From NCBI RefSeq assembly GCF_000014065.1, contig NC_008044.1, positions 271,501 to 335,500 on the forward strand: 64,000 bases of DNA. Reading direction: 5' to 3'. Position numbers and translations under genes: made by a program. Source of the stretch: Ruegeria sp. TM1040. Lineage in GTDB: Bacteria > Pseudomonadota > Alphaproteobacteria > Rhodobacterales > Rhodobacteraceae. The notes under the pieces were generated by a model, which was given only the letters and a program-made list of their open reading frames with translations, was not told where the DNA came from and searched no databases. Shown piece after piece: positions 52,031 through 60,376 of this stretch (positions are counted from its first letter, which is position 1; each line of letters begins with the position of its first letter).

Positions 52031-52573
52031 ATGCTCCGCCATCTCACAACAAAATTCGTACTCGCCCTTCTCCTCGCAGCTTGTAGCACAACACAAGGCA
52101 GCGTCAGCCGAAAGTCAATTCAGATCGACGCAATGACGGTAACCTGGAACGACATGCTGCAATTAAGTTCATTGCATGAAGCCTTTCCGACGGAAAAGGG
52201 CACAAGCATTTACATGTTCACGAGGTTGTTCAAAGACCCAACCTACACCCCGCGAAAGGCGCAGCTGTCAAATGGCTGGACTGTTACAGGAAACATAGGT
52301 GCTTGTGACCTTATTTTGAGGAAACAGCCCGCCAATGCACAACAGTTGTATGACGAATGCCGTACAAAACTTGCGGCGCTAGCCGCGCCTAAACCGCAGC
52401 CTGAGCTTGGGCTTAAGGAGTTTATCAATTTGGCAGAGCGCGCTGTTCAACAAGAGGGGAGCTGCCAGTGGCTTGGATATGACCGCGGCCTTGATTTAAC
52501 TGTCCGGGCGCATGGAAGCCTAGCCAGTTTTTCTGACGAAAGACTTTTCTTTGCTAAGCTGAAATGCAGCTAA
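52031..52573 (+). CDS. Hypothetical lipoprotein (possibly acquired)
   Basis: The 180-residue frame has a lipoprotein signal with lipobox LAAC (MLRHLTTKFVLALLLAACS) and a mature part with paired cysteines (GACDLIL...DEC, SCQWLG, KLKCS). The DNA is visibly richer in A and T than neighbouring genes, and no Shine-Dalgarno sequence precedes the ATG. I recognise no family. It may be a horizontally acquired or decaying gene. Confidence 0.5.
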   Translation: MLRHLTTKFVLALLLAACSTTQGSVSRKSIQIDAMTVTWNDMLQLSSLHEAFPTEKGTSIYMFTRLFKDPTYTPRKAQLSNGWTVTGNIGACDLILRKQPANAQQLYDECRTKLAALAAPKPQPELGLKEFINLAERAVQQEGSCQWLGYDRGLDLTVRAHGSLASFSDERLFFAKLKCS

Positions 52574-53334
52574 AACACTAGCTGCTGAAAGATGGTAGTC
52601 TCAACGCGGTTCCATTGCTTGCTGTGAGGTGGCTGCCATCATCCCGATTCTGGCAACAATTGTCGCTAAGGAAATCGCGCTCGATTGCTCTAAGCTGCAC
52701 ATGTCGCGTAGGGCCGGATAGCCCCACATCCCCTGCGTTCGAAGGTGGTCGTCGGCTGCACCTGCGGGTCTGGTTTTCATGATCTTCGGTTTCGGTTTGG
52801 GCAAGCTCGGCGAACGGCGGCTTCTCCTAGTCCTCGTGCATCGTGTGGCCGCTGCTTTACAGATCAAAACCACGACTTTGCAAAGGTCACTAACTGCGCT
52901 TTCCAGTCATTCGACCAGGGAGCAGCATTTGGTAAAGTGGGCCTCTGCACCCGCCGTTGTTTCGATCTGCATGTGCGGCCGCTGTCGATCTTGGGTCAGA
53001 AATACTTGACGTTTGGGTCAAAATCGAGAGGCGCGGCCGTGCCGTTCTCTCAGGCTTTGGTCGCTGATTGGGGCAACGGTGTTCGACGTTCCACGCCTCG
53101 CCTCCAAATAGCTGACGCTTGGCGCCGAGCGCGAATGTGGCTTTGTCCGAGCATCTCGTCCTAACCGCAATCACAGATACGAGTTGTTCTGGGCGTGATC
53201 CGGTCTGGCCGGTCGGGTTGATGCGCGCGGGCGAGAAGTCTGGCTAGGGTGGCCCAGACTGTCGCTGCGTTCTATCCCCCCGTGGGCGCCCCAAAAACGA
53301 TTGTGCACAGACAATTCATCCGGGGGCTTGAAGG
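52574..53334. other. Gene-free stretch between lipoprotein and tetR genes
   Basis: Several frames of 75-140 codons exist on both strands, but none has a good start or a protein-like pattern. Small inverted repeats occur, for example TTGAC...GTCAA near 53008 and ATTGT-GCACAG-ACAAT near 53300. I see no clear gene. Confidence 0.4.
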
Positions 53335-53354
53335 TTTATGAACGCGTGTCCATA
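53335..53354 (+). promoter_or_regulatory. TetR operator, copy at tetR
   Basis: TTTATGaaCGCgTGTCCATA lies nine bases before the tetR ATG. It shares 17 of 20 positions with the sequence at 54002-54021 ahead of the next gene. Its halves TATGAACGC and GTGTCCATA form an imperfect dyad (7 of 9 matched), as expected for autoregulation by a dimeric repressor. Confidence 0.7.
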
Positions 53355-53362
53355 TACGCGTC

Positions 53363-53947
53363 ATGACACGCACCGGACGCCCCAGATCCTTTGACGAAGA
53401 CACCGCACTCCAGGCGGCGATGACCGCGTTTTGGGAAGGCGGGTACACTGGCACCACCTATCGCGACCTCGAACAAGCCACCGGCCTTCGGCGGCAAAGC
53501 CTGACCTACGCGTTTGGTGAAAAGCCCGATTTGTTCCGGCGTGCGCTGGCGCTTTATATCGACCAAAGGGTGCGCAAGGCCTGCGCGTTGCTCGCCCAAG
53601 ATGCGCCGTTCAGGGACAATCTGAGTGCGCTGCTGAACGCCTGGGAGGCGGATGCGTCTTCTGGCAATGGCCGCGGGTGCCTGTTGGTGCGCGCCACCGC
53701 CGAGGTTGGGCTTGATCCGCATATGACCTCGGAAATACGCCGGGGTGACACCCTGTTGTTGCAGGCGCTCACGCAGGCCTTTGACCGCGCACAACTGGCG
53801 GGCGAGATACCCTCTGCCGCGCCCCCAGAGGCATTGGCCCGGTTGGTGATCTCGGTCGGCAATGGCGCCATGACGCAGGCCGTGGCCCGCCAAGATCCGG
53901 AGGTATCCCGTGCCGCGCATGACGCGCTGCTCTCACTTTTGACCTAG
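53363..53947 (+). CDS. TetR/AcrR family transcriptional regulator
   Basis: The 194-residue protein has the N-terminal helix-turn-helix GRPRSFDEDTALQAAMTAFWEGGYTGTTYRDLEQATGLRRQSLTYAFGEK (residues 5-54, given in outline by GRPRSFDE and TGLRRQSL) and an all-helical ligand domain. The ATG has no ribosome binding site, and a -10-like TATACG (53353-53358) lies so close that the mRNA may be leaderless. It likely represses itself and the downstream two genes. Confidence 0.9.
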   Translation: MTRTGRPRSFDEDTALQAAMTAFWEGGYTGTTYRDLEQATGLRRQSLTYAFGEKPDLFRRALALYIDQRVRKACALLAQDAPFRDNLSALLNAWEADASSGNGRGCLLVRATAEVGLDPHMTSEIRRGDTLLLQALTQAFDRAQLAGEIPSAAPPEALARLVISVGNGAMTQAVARQDPEVSRAAHDALLSLLT

Positions 53948-54001
53948 GCCCTGATAGATCCGCCTGACGCCTTCGGGTCCCGGTCCATTCATTGCGGACA
54001 A

Positions 54002-54021
54002 TTTATGTTCGCTTGTCCATA
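54002..54021 (+). promoter_or_regulatory. TetR operator, copy upstream of the CMD-like gene
   Basis: TTTATGttCGCtTGTCCATA is the second copy of the motif at 53335-53354. CATAAT (54018-54023) within it could serve as a -10 box. It lies 62 bases before the ATG of the next gene. Confidence 0.7.
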
Positions 54022-54083
54022 ATCTATCGAGTGCCGGCCTCGATGGATTGTCATCCTCCCGACTCGCCGGCTTGGAGTAAGAC

Positions 54084-54650
54084 ATGACCGTGTTCACCCA
54101 TCATTCGATCGAAACCGCCCCCGAAGCTGCAAAGCCGCTGATGGAACAGGCCGTGAAGGACTATGGCATGCTGCCTGGCCTTTATCAGGTGATGTCCGCG
54201 TCGCCGGAGCTGCTGGAGAGCTATTTCAAACTGCATGAGCTGTTTGAGCGCACCGCGCTTTCGGTCACCGAGCGCAACATCGTGTGGCTGACGATCAACG
54301 TCGAGCATGATTGCCACTACTGCGTGCCCGCACATACCGCCATTGCCAAGATGCAGGGGGTCGATGACGAGATTGTCGCCGCTCTGCGGGAGGAGCGTCC
54401 GCTTGCCGATCCGCGCCTTGAGGCGCTGCGCCAGTTCACACTGATCCTCGTGCGCGAGCGGGGCAATGCTCCAAAGGCAGAGGTGGAGCGCTTTCTTCAG
54501 GCCGGGTTCGAGCCGCGCGCGATCCTCGATATTCTTGTTGGTTTGGCGCAGAAGGTTCTGTCGAACTACACCAACCACCTCGCAGAGACGCCAGTAGACG
54601 CGCCGTTCCAGGCGTTTGCCTGGGAGAAAACAGCCGTCGCTGCGGAATAA
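54084..54650 (+). CDS. Carboxymuconolactone decarboxylase/AhpD-like protein
   Basis: The 188-residue protein holds the AhpD-type active site in DCHYCVPAHTAIAKM (CxxC with a following His) after the helix ERNIVWLTINVEHD. Such proteins are peroxidase-linked disulfide reductases or decarboxylase relatives. GGAG lies upstream of the ATG. Under the twin TetR operator and next to a thioredoxin-fold gene, a role in detoxification or peroxide/electrophile defence is inferred. Confidence 0.85.
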   Translation: MTVFTHHSIETAPEAAKPLMEQAVKDYGMLPGLYQVMSASPELLESYFKLHELFERTALSVTERNIVWLTINVEHDCHYCVPAHTAIAKMQGVDDEIVAALREERPLADPRLEALRQFTLILVRERGNAPKAEVERFLQAGFEPRAILDILVGLAQKVLSNYTNHLAETPVDAPFQAFAWEKTAVAAE

Positions 54651-54723
54651 CGCCCACGCGTTTTGCCCCCGGTCCCGCGCATCCGTGCGGGGCCACCATA
54701 AATTTATGCAAGGATTATGCCGC

Positions 54724-55281
54724 ATGCTGCGCGACACGCCCCTTTGTTCCTTCGGCTGGAAGGCACCTGATTTCACGCTGCGCGATCCCGAGGGTCGCCC
54801 CTATACGATGTCCGATCATCTCGGCGAGAAGGGGCTGCTTGTGGCCTTTCTCTGCAACCACTGCCCCTATGTGCAGGCGGTTGCCGACCGGCTGGCAGAG
54901 GATACTGGTACTTTGTTGGACGAGGGCATTGGCGTGCTGGCGGTCATGTCGAACGACTATCACGCGGTGCCGATGGACCATCCGGCCTATATGCAGCGGT
55001 TTGCGCGCGAAGTGGGCTGGCGTTTTCCCTATCTCGTTGATGAGGATCAGTCGGTTGGGCAGGCTTGGGGCGCGGTTTGCACGCCGGACTTCTTTGGCCT
55101 CAATGCCGCGGGCGCGTTGCAATATCGCGGTCGTCTGGACAACGCCCGTTTTGATGCGCCTGCAGGTCGCAACCGCGAGCTGGTCGCGGCCATGCGGCAG
55201 ATCGCGATGACGGGTGAGGGGCCACAAGAACAGTTGTCGTCGATGGGATGTTCGATCAAATGGCGCAGCGCCAGAGGTTGA
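54724..55281 (+). CDS. Thioredoxin-fold (redoxin/AhpC-TSA-like) protein
   Basis: From MLRDTPLCSFGWKAPDFTL (AAGGA ten bases upstream) the product is 185 residues. The fold is peroxiredoxin/TlpA-like, APDFTLRDPEGRPYTMSDHLG, with the active site FLCNHCPYVQAV (CxxC). It lies 73 bases after the CMD-like gene and is probably in the same transcript. It may re-reduce its neighbour or act as a peroxidase. Start sites further upstream are less likely. Confidence 0.82.
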   Translation: MLRDTPLCSFGWKAPDFTLRDPEGRPYTMSDHLGEKGLLVAFLCNHCPYVQAVADRLAEDTGTLLDEGIGVLAVMSNDYHAVPMDHPAYMQRFAREVGWRFPYLVDEDQSVGQAWGAVCTPDFFGLNAAGALQYRGRLDNARFDAPAGRNRELVAAMRQIAMTGEGPQEQLSSMGCSIKWRSARG

Positions 55282-55367
55282 GGCCCGATCCCGCGACGCC
55301 CGGACCGTCGCTGTGATCTGATCCATTCGGGAAGCTGTTGCAGAACTCTGTGGGGGCCTCGCGTCGC

Positions 55368-56240
55368 TCAGCTCTCCTTGGCGGCCTCTCTGATCCAATC
55401 GGTGAAGACCCTTACACCCTGTTTGTTGCGCGACAGCGGGTTGCGCACGAGGTAAAAGGCAAACCCGTGAAGCTCGGGGCCGGGGACCTGTTGGTAGCGA
55501 CCCGACTGCAGGCCTTCGTCGGCGAGCGCGCTGCTGGACAAAAGCAGCCCCAACCCTCGGTCCAGCGCATTGAAGGCCGAGCTTTCATCGCTGAAGCGGG
55601 TCATGCGTTCGGCGGGGAAGGGCTCTCCGGCTGCCTTGAACCAATCTTCCCAGACTGGCCCGCCCATATCCGCATTGCGCCAGCGAAATCCCAGCAGGCG
55701 GCTTTCTTGCAGGTCCGCCTCGGGCTGGCTGGCCAGCCGCAGGGGGATGAAACGGTCCGAGAACAGGACTTCGGCGTGTTCCGTTGCCGCGGTCTGGGGC
55801 CCGTAGCGGATCGCCAAATCCAGCCGATCTGCGCGTAAATCAAGGATGGCGTCATCCGTCTCCACCTCGACGCGGATGTCGGGGTGCTGCTCGAAAAACC
55901 CCGTCAGGCGCGGCACCAGCCAACGCTCGGCAAAGGCATAGGTGGCCGTGACCCGCACCAGGGATTGCTCCACATCCTTGTCGAGCATCGCAAAGGCTTC
56001 TCCGAGTGTGTCGAACGCCATCTGCAGCTTGGGAAACAATTCCTGGCCTGCGGGGGTGAGGGCGATCTGGCGGGGGCGGCGCTCAATCAGTTGAAACCCG
56101 AGATAGGCCTCAAGATGCCTGATCTGGTGGCTGATCGCGGTGGCCGTCACCCCGAGTTCATCGCCCGCATCGGCAAAACTGAGCCGTCTGGCGACAGCCT
56201 CGAAGGCACGAATTGCGTTGAGCGGCGGGAGTTTACGCAT
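55368..56240 (-). CDS. LysR family regulator (GcvA-like)
   Basis: The 290-residue protein opens with the winged helix-turn-helix MRKLPPLNAIRAFEAVARRLSF and ATAISHQIRHLEAYLGFQLI, wording typical of the GcvA branch, followed by a periplasmic-binding-protein-like effector domain. It is divergent from the ABC/amidase operon, with 105 bases between the starts and an inverted repeat in that gap. It most probably controls that operon in response to the transported compound. Confidence 0.9.
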   Translation of the reverse strand: MRKLPPLNAIRAFEAVARRLSFADAGDELGVTATAISHQIRHLEAYLGFQLIERRPRQIALTPAGQELFPKLQMAFDTLGEAFAMLDKDVEQSLVRVTATYAFAERWLVPRLTGFFEQHPDIRVEVETDDAILDLRADRLDLAIRYGPQTAATEHAEVLFSDRFIPLRLASQPEADLQESRLLGFRWRNADMGGPVWEDWFKAAGEPFPAERMTRFSDESSAFNALDRGLGLLLSSSALADEGLQSGRYQQVPGPELHGFAFYLVRNPLSRNKQGVRVFTDWIREAAKES

Positions 56241-56253
56241 TGCACGCCTCGGG

Positions 56254-56270
56254 TGAGAAAAGAAATCTCA
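56254..56270. promoter_or_regulatory. Candidate LysR operator
   Basis: TGAGA-N7-TCTCA is a perfect 5-bp inverted repeat in the 105-base gap between the divergent LysR gene and the ABC transporter operon, 14 bases from the LysR start. Spacing and symmetry suit a LysR-type binding site. Confidence 0.5.
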
Positions 56271-56345
56271 GCATGGGCTGACGAATGGTCATTTGTTTTT
56301 CGGCCTCCTCTTTCTGAAGCTTGTGGAATGAAAAGGGAGGATAAA

Positions 56346-57461
56346 ATGACACTAAATATTATCACCACCCGCCGGCGTCTGATCAAGGGGGGGATCGCAG
56401 CAGCGGCCACCCTTGCGGCCCCGTCCGTCCTGCGTGCCCAAGGGCGTCGCGATCTGTCGATGCTGACATGGGCCGGCCATGCGGACCCGGATGTGATCGG
56501 CGCGTTTGAAGAGGCGCATAACGTGCGCATCCGCGCCAAGGAATATGTCGGCGGCGATCAGATGCTGGCGCAGATCGCGCAGTCCCCGGCGGGCACTTAT
56601 GATGTGATCCTGTCGGATGCGGAATATGTGGTGCAGCTGCAGCAAGCCGGGTTCATCGACCCGCTCTCGCCCGAGGATTATCCGTTTGACGACTTTTTCC
56701 CCGAGTTCCAGAATTTCCGTGGGCATTGGTTCGACGGCCAGCCCTACGCGGTGTTTCTGAGGTTCGGCTTTCTGGGCCTGTCGCATCATCGCGGCGCCAT
56801 GAGCGAGGCGGAGGCGCGCAGCTATCGTAGCATGTGGGAGACCCGCCACGAGGGGCGGATCGGCCATTTTGACTGGCATCTGCCCAACCTGGGGGCCCTG
56901 AGCCTCATGAATGGCAACGCGGCGCCCTTTGATCTCGGTGCGGGAGATTGGGCGGTGCTCACAGAGACGATGATGTCGCTGCGCCCGCAGGTGCGCGGGT
57001 TCTATGATTATGGCGGCATGCTGTCGGCGCTGCGGTCCGGAGAGGTTACCGCGATCCCCGGCATTGGTGACTGGATCACGGGCGTCCTTGCCCGAGATGG
57101 TGCCGATGTCACCACGACTATCCCCGAGGAAGGGGGACTGCAGTGGACCGAGTCGCTGTCGATTGGCACCCGCTCCCGGAACCCGGATCTGGCGCGTCAG
57201 TTCATCCAGTACATGCTCTCGCCCGACGGGCAGGTCAAAACCGCGACGCTCAAGGCCTATCCGGCGATGATCCCGACGCGGTCGGGCTGGGCGCGGTTGA
57301 ACGCAGAGCAACCGGGCGAGGCCAAACGTCAGAACATGGTGCTGAACGGCCCCAATGCGCTGGATGAAATCCGCGCCGGGCGGATCCGTCTGCGCGAGCT
57401 TCCGGTACAGCAATCGCTGGAAACCTGGAACGACGCCTGGACCCGGTACAAGAACGCCTGA
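56346..57461 (+). CDS. Polyamine-type ABC transporter substrate-binding protein
   Basis: From MTLNIITTRRRLIKGGIAA (after GGGAGG) the product is 371 residues with a twin-arginine-like signal. The fold is PotD/spermidine-putrescine type: DLSMLTWAGHADPDVIGAFEEAHN, YDVILSDAEYVVQLQ, and SIGTRSRNPDLARQFIQYMLSPDGQ. It binds the substrate of the following permeases. The ligand may be a polyamine-like or other small cationic nitrogen compound but is not known. It is the first gene of the LysR-linked operon. Confidence 0.88.
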   Translation: MTLNIITTRRRLIKGGIAAAATLAAPSVLRAQGRRDLSMLTWAGHADPDVIGAFEEAHNVRIRAKEYVGGDQMLAQIAQSPAGTYDVILSDAEYVVQLQQAGFIDPLSPEDYPFDDFFPEFQNFRGHWFDGQPYAVFLRFGFLGLSHHRGAMSEAEARSYRSMWETRHEGRIGHFDWHLPNLGALSLMNGNAAPFDLGAGDWAVLTETMMSLRPQVRGFYDYGGMLSALRSGEVTAIPGIGDWITGVLARDGADVTTTIPEEGGLQWTESLSIGTRSRNPDLARQFIQYMLSPDGQVKTATLKAYPAMIPTRSGWARLNAEQPGEAKRQNMVLNGPNALDEIRAGRIRLRELPVQQSLETWNDAWTRYKNA

Positions 57462-57548
57462 TGCCTGCGTGAGCCCCTATCCGGGCCGTCTCTGAGCCCT
57501 GTTTGCCCCGCATGGGGGCCGGGGCGACCGCTTCTTGGAGATCTCGAT

Positions 57549-58436
57549 ATGACGTCTTATTTTTCTCCGGCACCCGCCTCGGTGCGCCGGACCCCGTTTC
57601 TGTTTGGCCGTTTCTGGCGGGCGCTCTGGGTGCTGCCGCTGCCGGTCTGGCTGCTGCTGTTTTTTGCGGTGCCGCTAGGCCTGCTGGTGGCGATTTCCTT
57701 CTGGTCGGTGGTGAACTACCGGCTCACACCTGACGCCACGCTCTCGGCCTGGCGCTATGTGCTGGGGCTCGAGTTCCTCTGGGCGAGCTTCTGGCGCAGC
57801 TACGGCCTTGCCATGGCCAGCGCGGTCGCGATTTCGCTTTTGGCGTTTCCGGCGTCCTACGCGATGGCCTTTGTGGTGGCACCGCGGCAGCGGCTGATCC
57901 TGCTGGGGCTGGCGATTGCACCGTTTTTCACAAGCTATCTGGTGCGGGTTTACTCCTGGCAGGTCTTCCTGACCGAGGGCGGCGTGATCCCGTCGATTGT
58001 GCAAGCCCTGGGTGGCAGCGGCGAGAGCCTGCTCAACACCTATTTCGCGCTGTTTCTGGGACATGCAACCCTGGCGCTTCCGGTGGTGCTGATCCTGCAG
58101 ACCATCGCGCTTGTGAATGTGGACCGGACCGGGATTTCTGCGGCGGCAAACCTTGGCGCACGTCCCGGAGCCATCCTGTTGCAGGTGATCCTGCCCGCCG
58201 CCCGGCCCGGACTCACGCTGGGGCTGCTGTTTGCGTTTCTGCTCTCCTATGCCGAGTTCGTCAGCGCGTCTTATCTCGGGGGCGGCAGCTTTCAGACCCT
58301 CCCGATCCTCGTGACGGATCTGGTGCGGGCAGGCCAGCAATGGCCACGCGCCGCCGTGGTGGCGCTGATGATGATCGCAAGCCTTTTGATCACGGCCTTT
58401 GTCACCGTCCTCTGGGCGTACCGCGAGAAAGGATAA
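57549..58436 (+). CDS. ABC transporter permease (PotB-like)
   Basis: The 295-residue protein has six membrane helices with SLLAFPASYAMAFVV near residue 97 and the EAA-type loop AAANLGARPGAILLQVILPAA near residue 198. It is the PotB-type half of the importer channel. Its GGAGATCTCGAT ribosome binding region lies 87 bases after the binding-protein gene. The next permease starts three bases after its stop. Confidence 0.9.
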   Translation: MTSYFSPAPASVRRTPFLFGRFWRALWVLPLPVWLLLFFAVPLGLLVAISFWSVVNYRLTPDATLSAWRYVLGLEFLWASFWRSYGLAMASAVAISLLAFPASYAMAFVVAPRQRLILLGLAIAPFFTSYLVRVYSWQVFLTEGGVIPSIVQALGGSGESLLNTYFALFLGHATLALPVVLILQTIALVNVDRTGISAAANLGARPGAILLQVILPAARPGLTLGLLFAFLLSYAEFVSASYLGGGSFQTLPILVTDLVRAGQQWPRAAVVALMMIASLLITAFVTVLWAYREKG

Positions 58437-58439
58437 GCC

Positions 58440-59261
58440 ATGCCTGTTCATCTGAAACATGCCCTTCCCAAAGCCTTCTGGATTGGCGGCCTCGTTCTGG
58501 TGTTCGTGCTGCTTTATGCCCCGATCCTGTCGGCCGTGATGTTCTCTTTCAGCGCCGATCGCTTCCCCAGCCTCAGCCTGTCGGGGTTCAGTTCCAAATG
58601 GTATGCGCAAGTCCTCAGCGACCGCGCCATGCTGGACGCCCTCTGGAACAGCCTGCGCGTGGCCATGCTCACAGCGCTCATCGCGACGGCGCTTGGATTT
58701 GCCGCGGCTTATGCAGATTATCGGTTCCGTTTTACCGGCCAGAGAGCCGTTCTGGCGCTGGCCTTGTTACCGCCGACGGTGCCGCTGGTGATCCTGGGGC
58801 TTGCCATGCTCGCCTTTTTCTCTCGCATCGGGATCGCAGGGACCTTGATGGCGGTGGTGGCCGCCCATGTGGTGATCGCGGCACCTTTTGCGATGGCGGT
58901 CTGCCGCCTGCGGCTGGCGCAGCTTGATGACAGCCTTGAAATTGCGGCTCAGAACCTCGGCGCGCTGCCGCATTCTGCGCTCACCCGGATCGTTCTGCCC
59001 CATACTCTGCCCGCGATCTTTGCAGCCTTTCTCATCACCTTTGCCGTGTCCTTTGATGAATATGTCATCTCCTGGTTCACCGGGGGGCTCAACCAGACCA
59101 TCCCGGTTGCGGTTCTGACCACGCTGCAGGGGCAGGTGGACCCCACGATCCATGTGATCGGCACATTGAGTTTTTCCGTCACGCTGACGCTGGTTCTGAT
59201 CGCGCTTGGCGTGGTCCTGACCCAGAGCAGCGGCGCCATGTCCAAGGAGGAGACAACATGA
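58440..59261 (+). CDS. ABC transporter permease (PotC-like)
   Basis: The 273-residue protein has six membrane helices and the conserved loop EIAAQNLGALPHSALTRIVLP near residue 165. PVLWNSL-type segments (MLDALWNSLRVAMLTAL) mark the PotC half. It lies between the PotB-like and ATPase genes. Its stop overlaps the ATPase start (ATGA). Confidence 0.9.
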   Translation: MPVHLKHALPKAFWIGGLVLVFVLLYAPILSAVMFSFSADRFPSLSLSGFSSKWYAQVLSDRAMLDALWNSLRVAMLTALIATALGFAAAYADYRFRFTGQRAVLALALLPPTVPLVILGLAMLAFFSRIGIAGTLMAVVAAHVVIAAPFAMAVCRLRLAQLDDSLEIAAQNLGALPHSALTRIVLPHTLPAIFAAFLITFAVSFDEYVISWFTGGLNQTIPVAVLTTLQGQVDPTIHVIGTLSFSVTLTLVLIALGVVLTQSSGAMSKEETT

Positions 59262-60376
59262 CCCACTCACATCTGAAACTGGATGGGCTGGCCAAGTCCT
59301 ATGGCAGCTTTGTTGCCGTCGAGGAGGTCTCGCTGGATATTGCCGAAGGGGAGTTCATCGCCATCATGGGGCCGTCCGGCTGCGGCAAGACCACTAGCCT
59401 GCGCATGCTGGCCGGGCTTGAGACCGCAGACCGGGGCGAGATCACCCTGGCAGGCACCCGGATCGACCAGTTGCCGGTCTGGGAGCGCGAAACCCCGATG
59501 GTCTGGCAGAGCCTTGCGCTGTTTCCGTTTATGACCGTGCGTGAAAACGTCGAGTTCGGGCTGAAGATGCGCGGTGTTTCCAGGACCGAGCGCCGTCACC
59601 GCGCCGATGACTGGCTGGAGCGGCTGGGCATCTCGGGGTACGCGGATCGCAATGTGGCGCGGCTCTCTGGGGGGCAGCGGCAACGCGTCGCGCTGGCGCG
59701 CAGCCTTGTCCTTGAACCCAAGGTGTTGCTTCTGGATGAGCCGCTGTCGGCACTGGATGCCCATATGGCGATCAAGATGCAGGGTGAGCTGAAAAAGCTG
59801 CAGCGTGAGCTGGGTATCACCTTTGTCTATGTGACCCACAGCCATTCTGAGGCTTTCTCGCTTGCGGATCGTGTTGTCATCATGAACGGTGGCCGGGTCG
59901 AGCAGATTGGCAGCCCGCAGGACATCTTCTTGCGCCCGCGCAGCAAGTTTGTCGCGCAGTTTGTCGGCGGCATCAGCCTGTTGGAAGGCAAGATTGCCGG
60001 CACCCCAGGGGGCAAGCGGTATCTGGAGACCCGAGACGGCAAGGTTCAGCTTGCAGGCAGTTTTACGCACGCGGAGGGTGCGCGCGCCGATCTGGCAGTG
60101 CGGGCGGACCGGATCTCGGTGACGGCCAACCCGGGCTGGGGCGAAAACGAGATCGCCTGCACATTGGTGTCGGAAGAGTTCGCCGGCGCGGTGGTCAACC
60201 TGCATCTGACCACGGCCTCCGGGCACAGCCTTGTGGCGCAGGTTCAGCAGCGCGAACTGGAGCAACTCGACGCCAGCATTGGCGCGCAGGTCTATGCCTC
60301 CTGGCACCCGAGCGACGGATTCCTTCTCGAGCCGCCGCAGGCCGAGGGGGGCGATGCGAGGGGCAGGGCGGCATGA
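59258..60376 (+). CDS. ABC transporter ATP-binding protein (PotA-like)
   Basis: The 372-residue ATPase has Walker A GPSGCGKTTSLR, the signature LSGGQRQRVALAR, Walker B VLLLDEPLSALD and the switch His in THSHSEA. A C-terminal TOBE-type domain follows from about residue 240 and could sense the cargo. It overlaps both the permease and the amidase genes by four bases. Confidence 0.93.
   Translation: MTHSHLKLDGLAKSYGSFVAVEEVSLDIAEGEFIAIMGPSGCGKTTSLRMLAGLETADRGEITLAGTRIDQLPVWERETPMVWQSLALFPFMTVRENVEFGLKMRGVSRTERRHRADDWLERLGISGYADRNVARLSGGQRQRVALARSLVLEPKVLLLDEPLSALDAHMAIKMQGELKKLQRELGITFVYVTHSHSEAFSLADRVVIMNGGRVEQIGSPQDIFLRPRSKFVAQFVGGISLLEGKIAGTPGGKRYLETRDGKVQLAGSFTHAEGARADLAVRADRISVTANPGWGENEIACTLVSEEFAGAVVNLHLTTASGHSLVAQVQQRELEQLDASIGAQVYASWHPSDGFLLEPPQAEGGDARGRAA

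Noticed and set aside
51705-52086. Overlapping short frames on both strands
   Set aside because: No ribosome binding site, no protein-like pattern, and a tandem of Pro/Arg-rich residues typical of non-coding GC-rich DNA.
52745-53164. 140-codon plus-strand frame and a 95-codon minus-strand frame before tetR
   Set aside because: No start signal and no recognisable fold; composition is like the surrounding gap.
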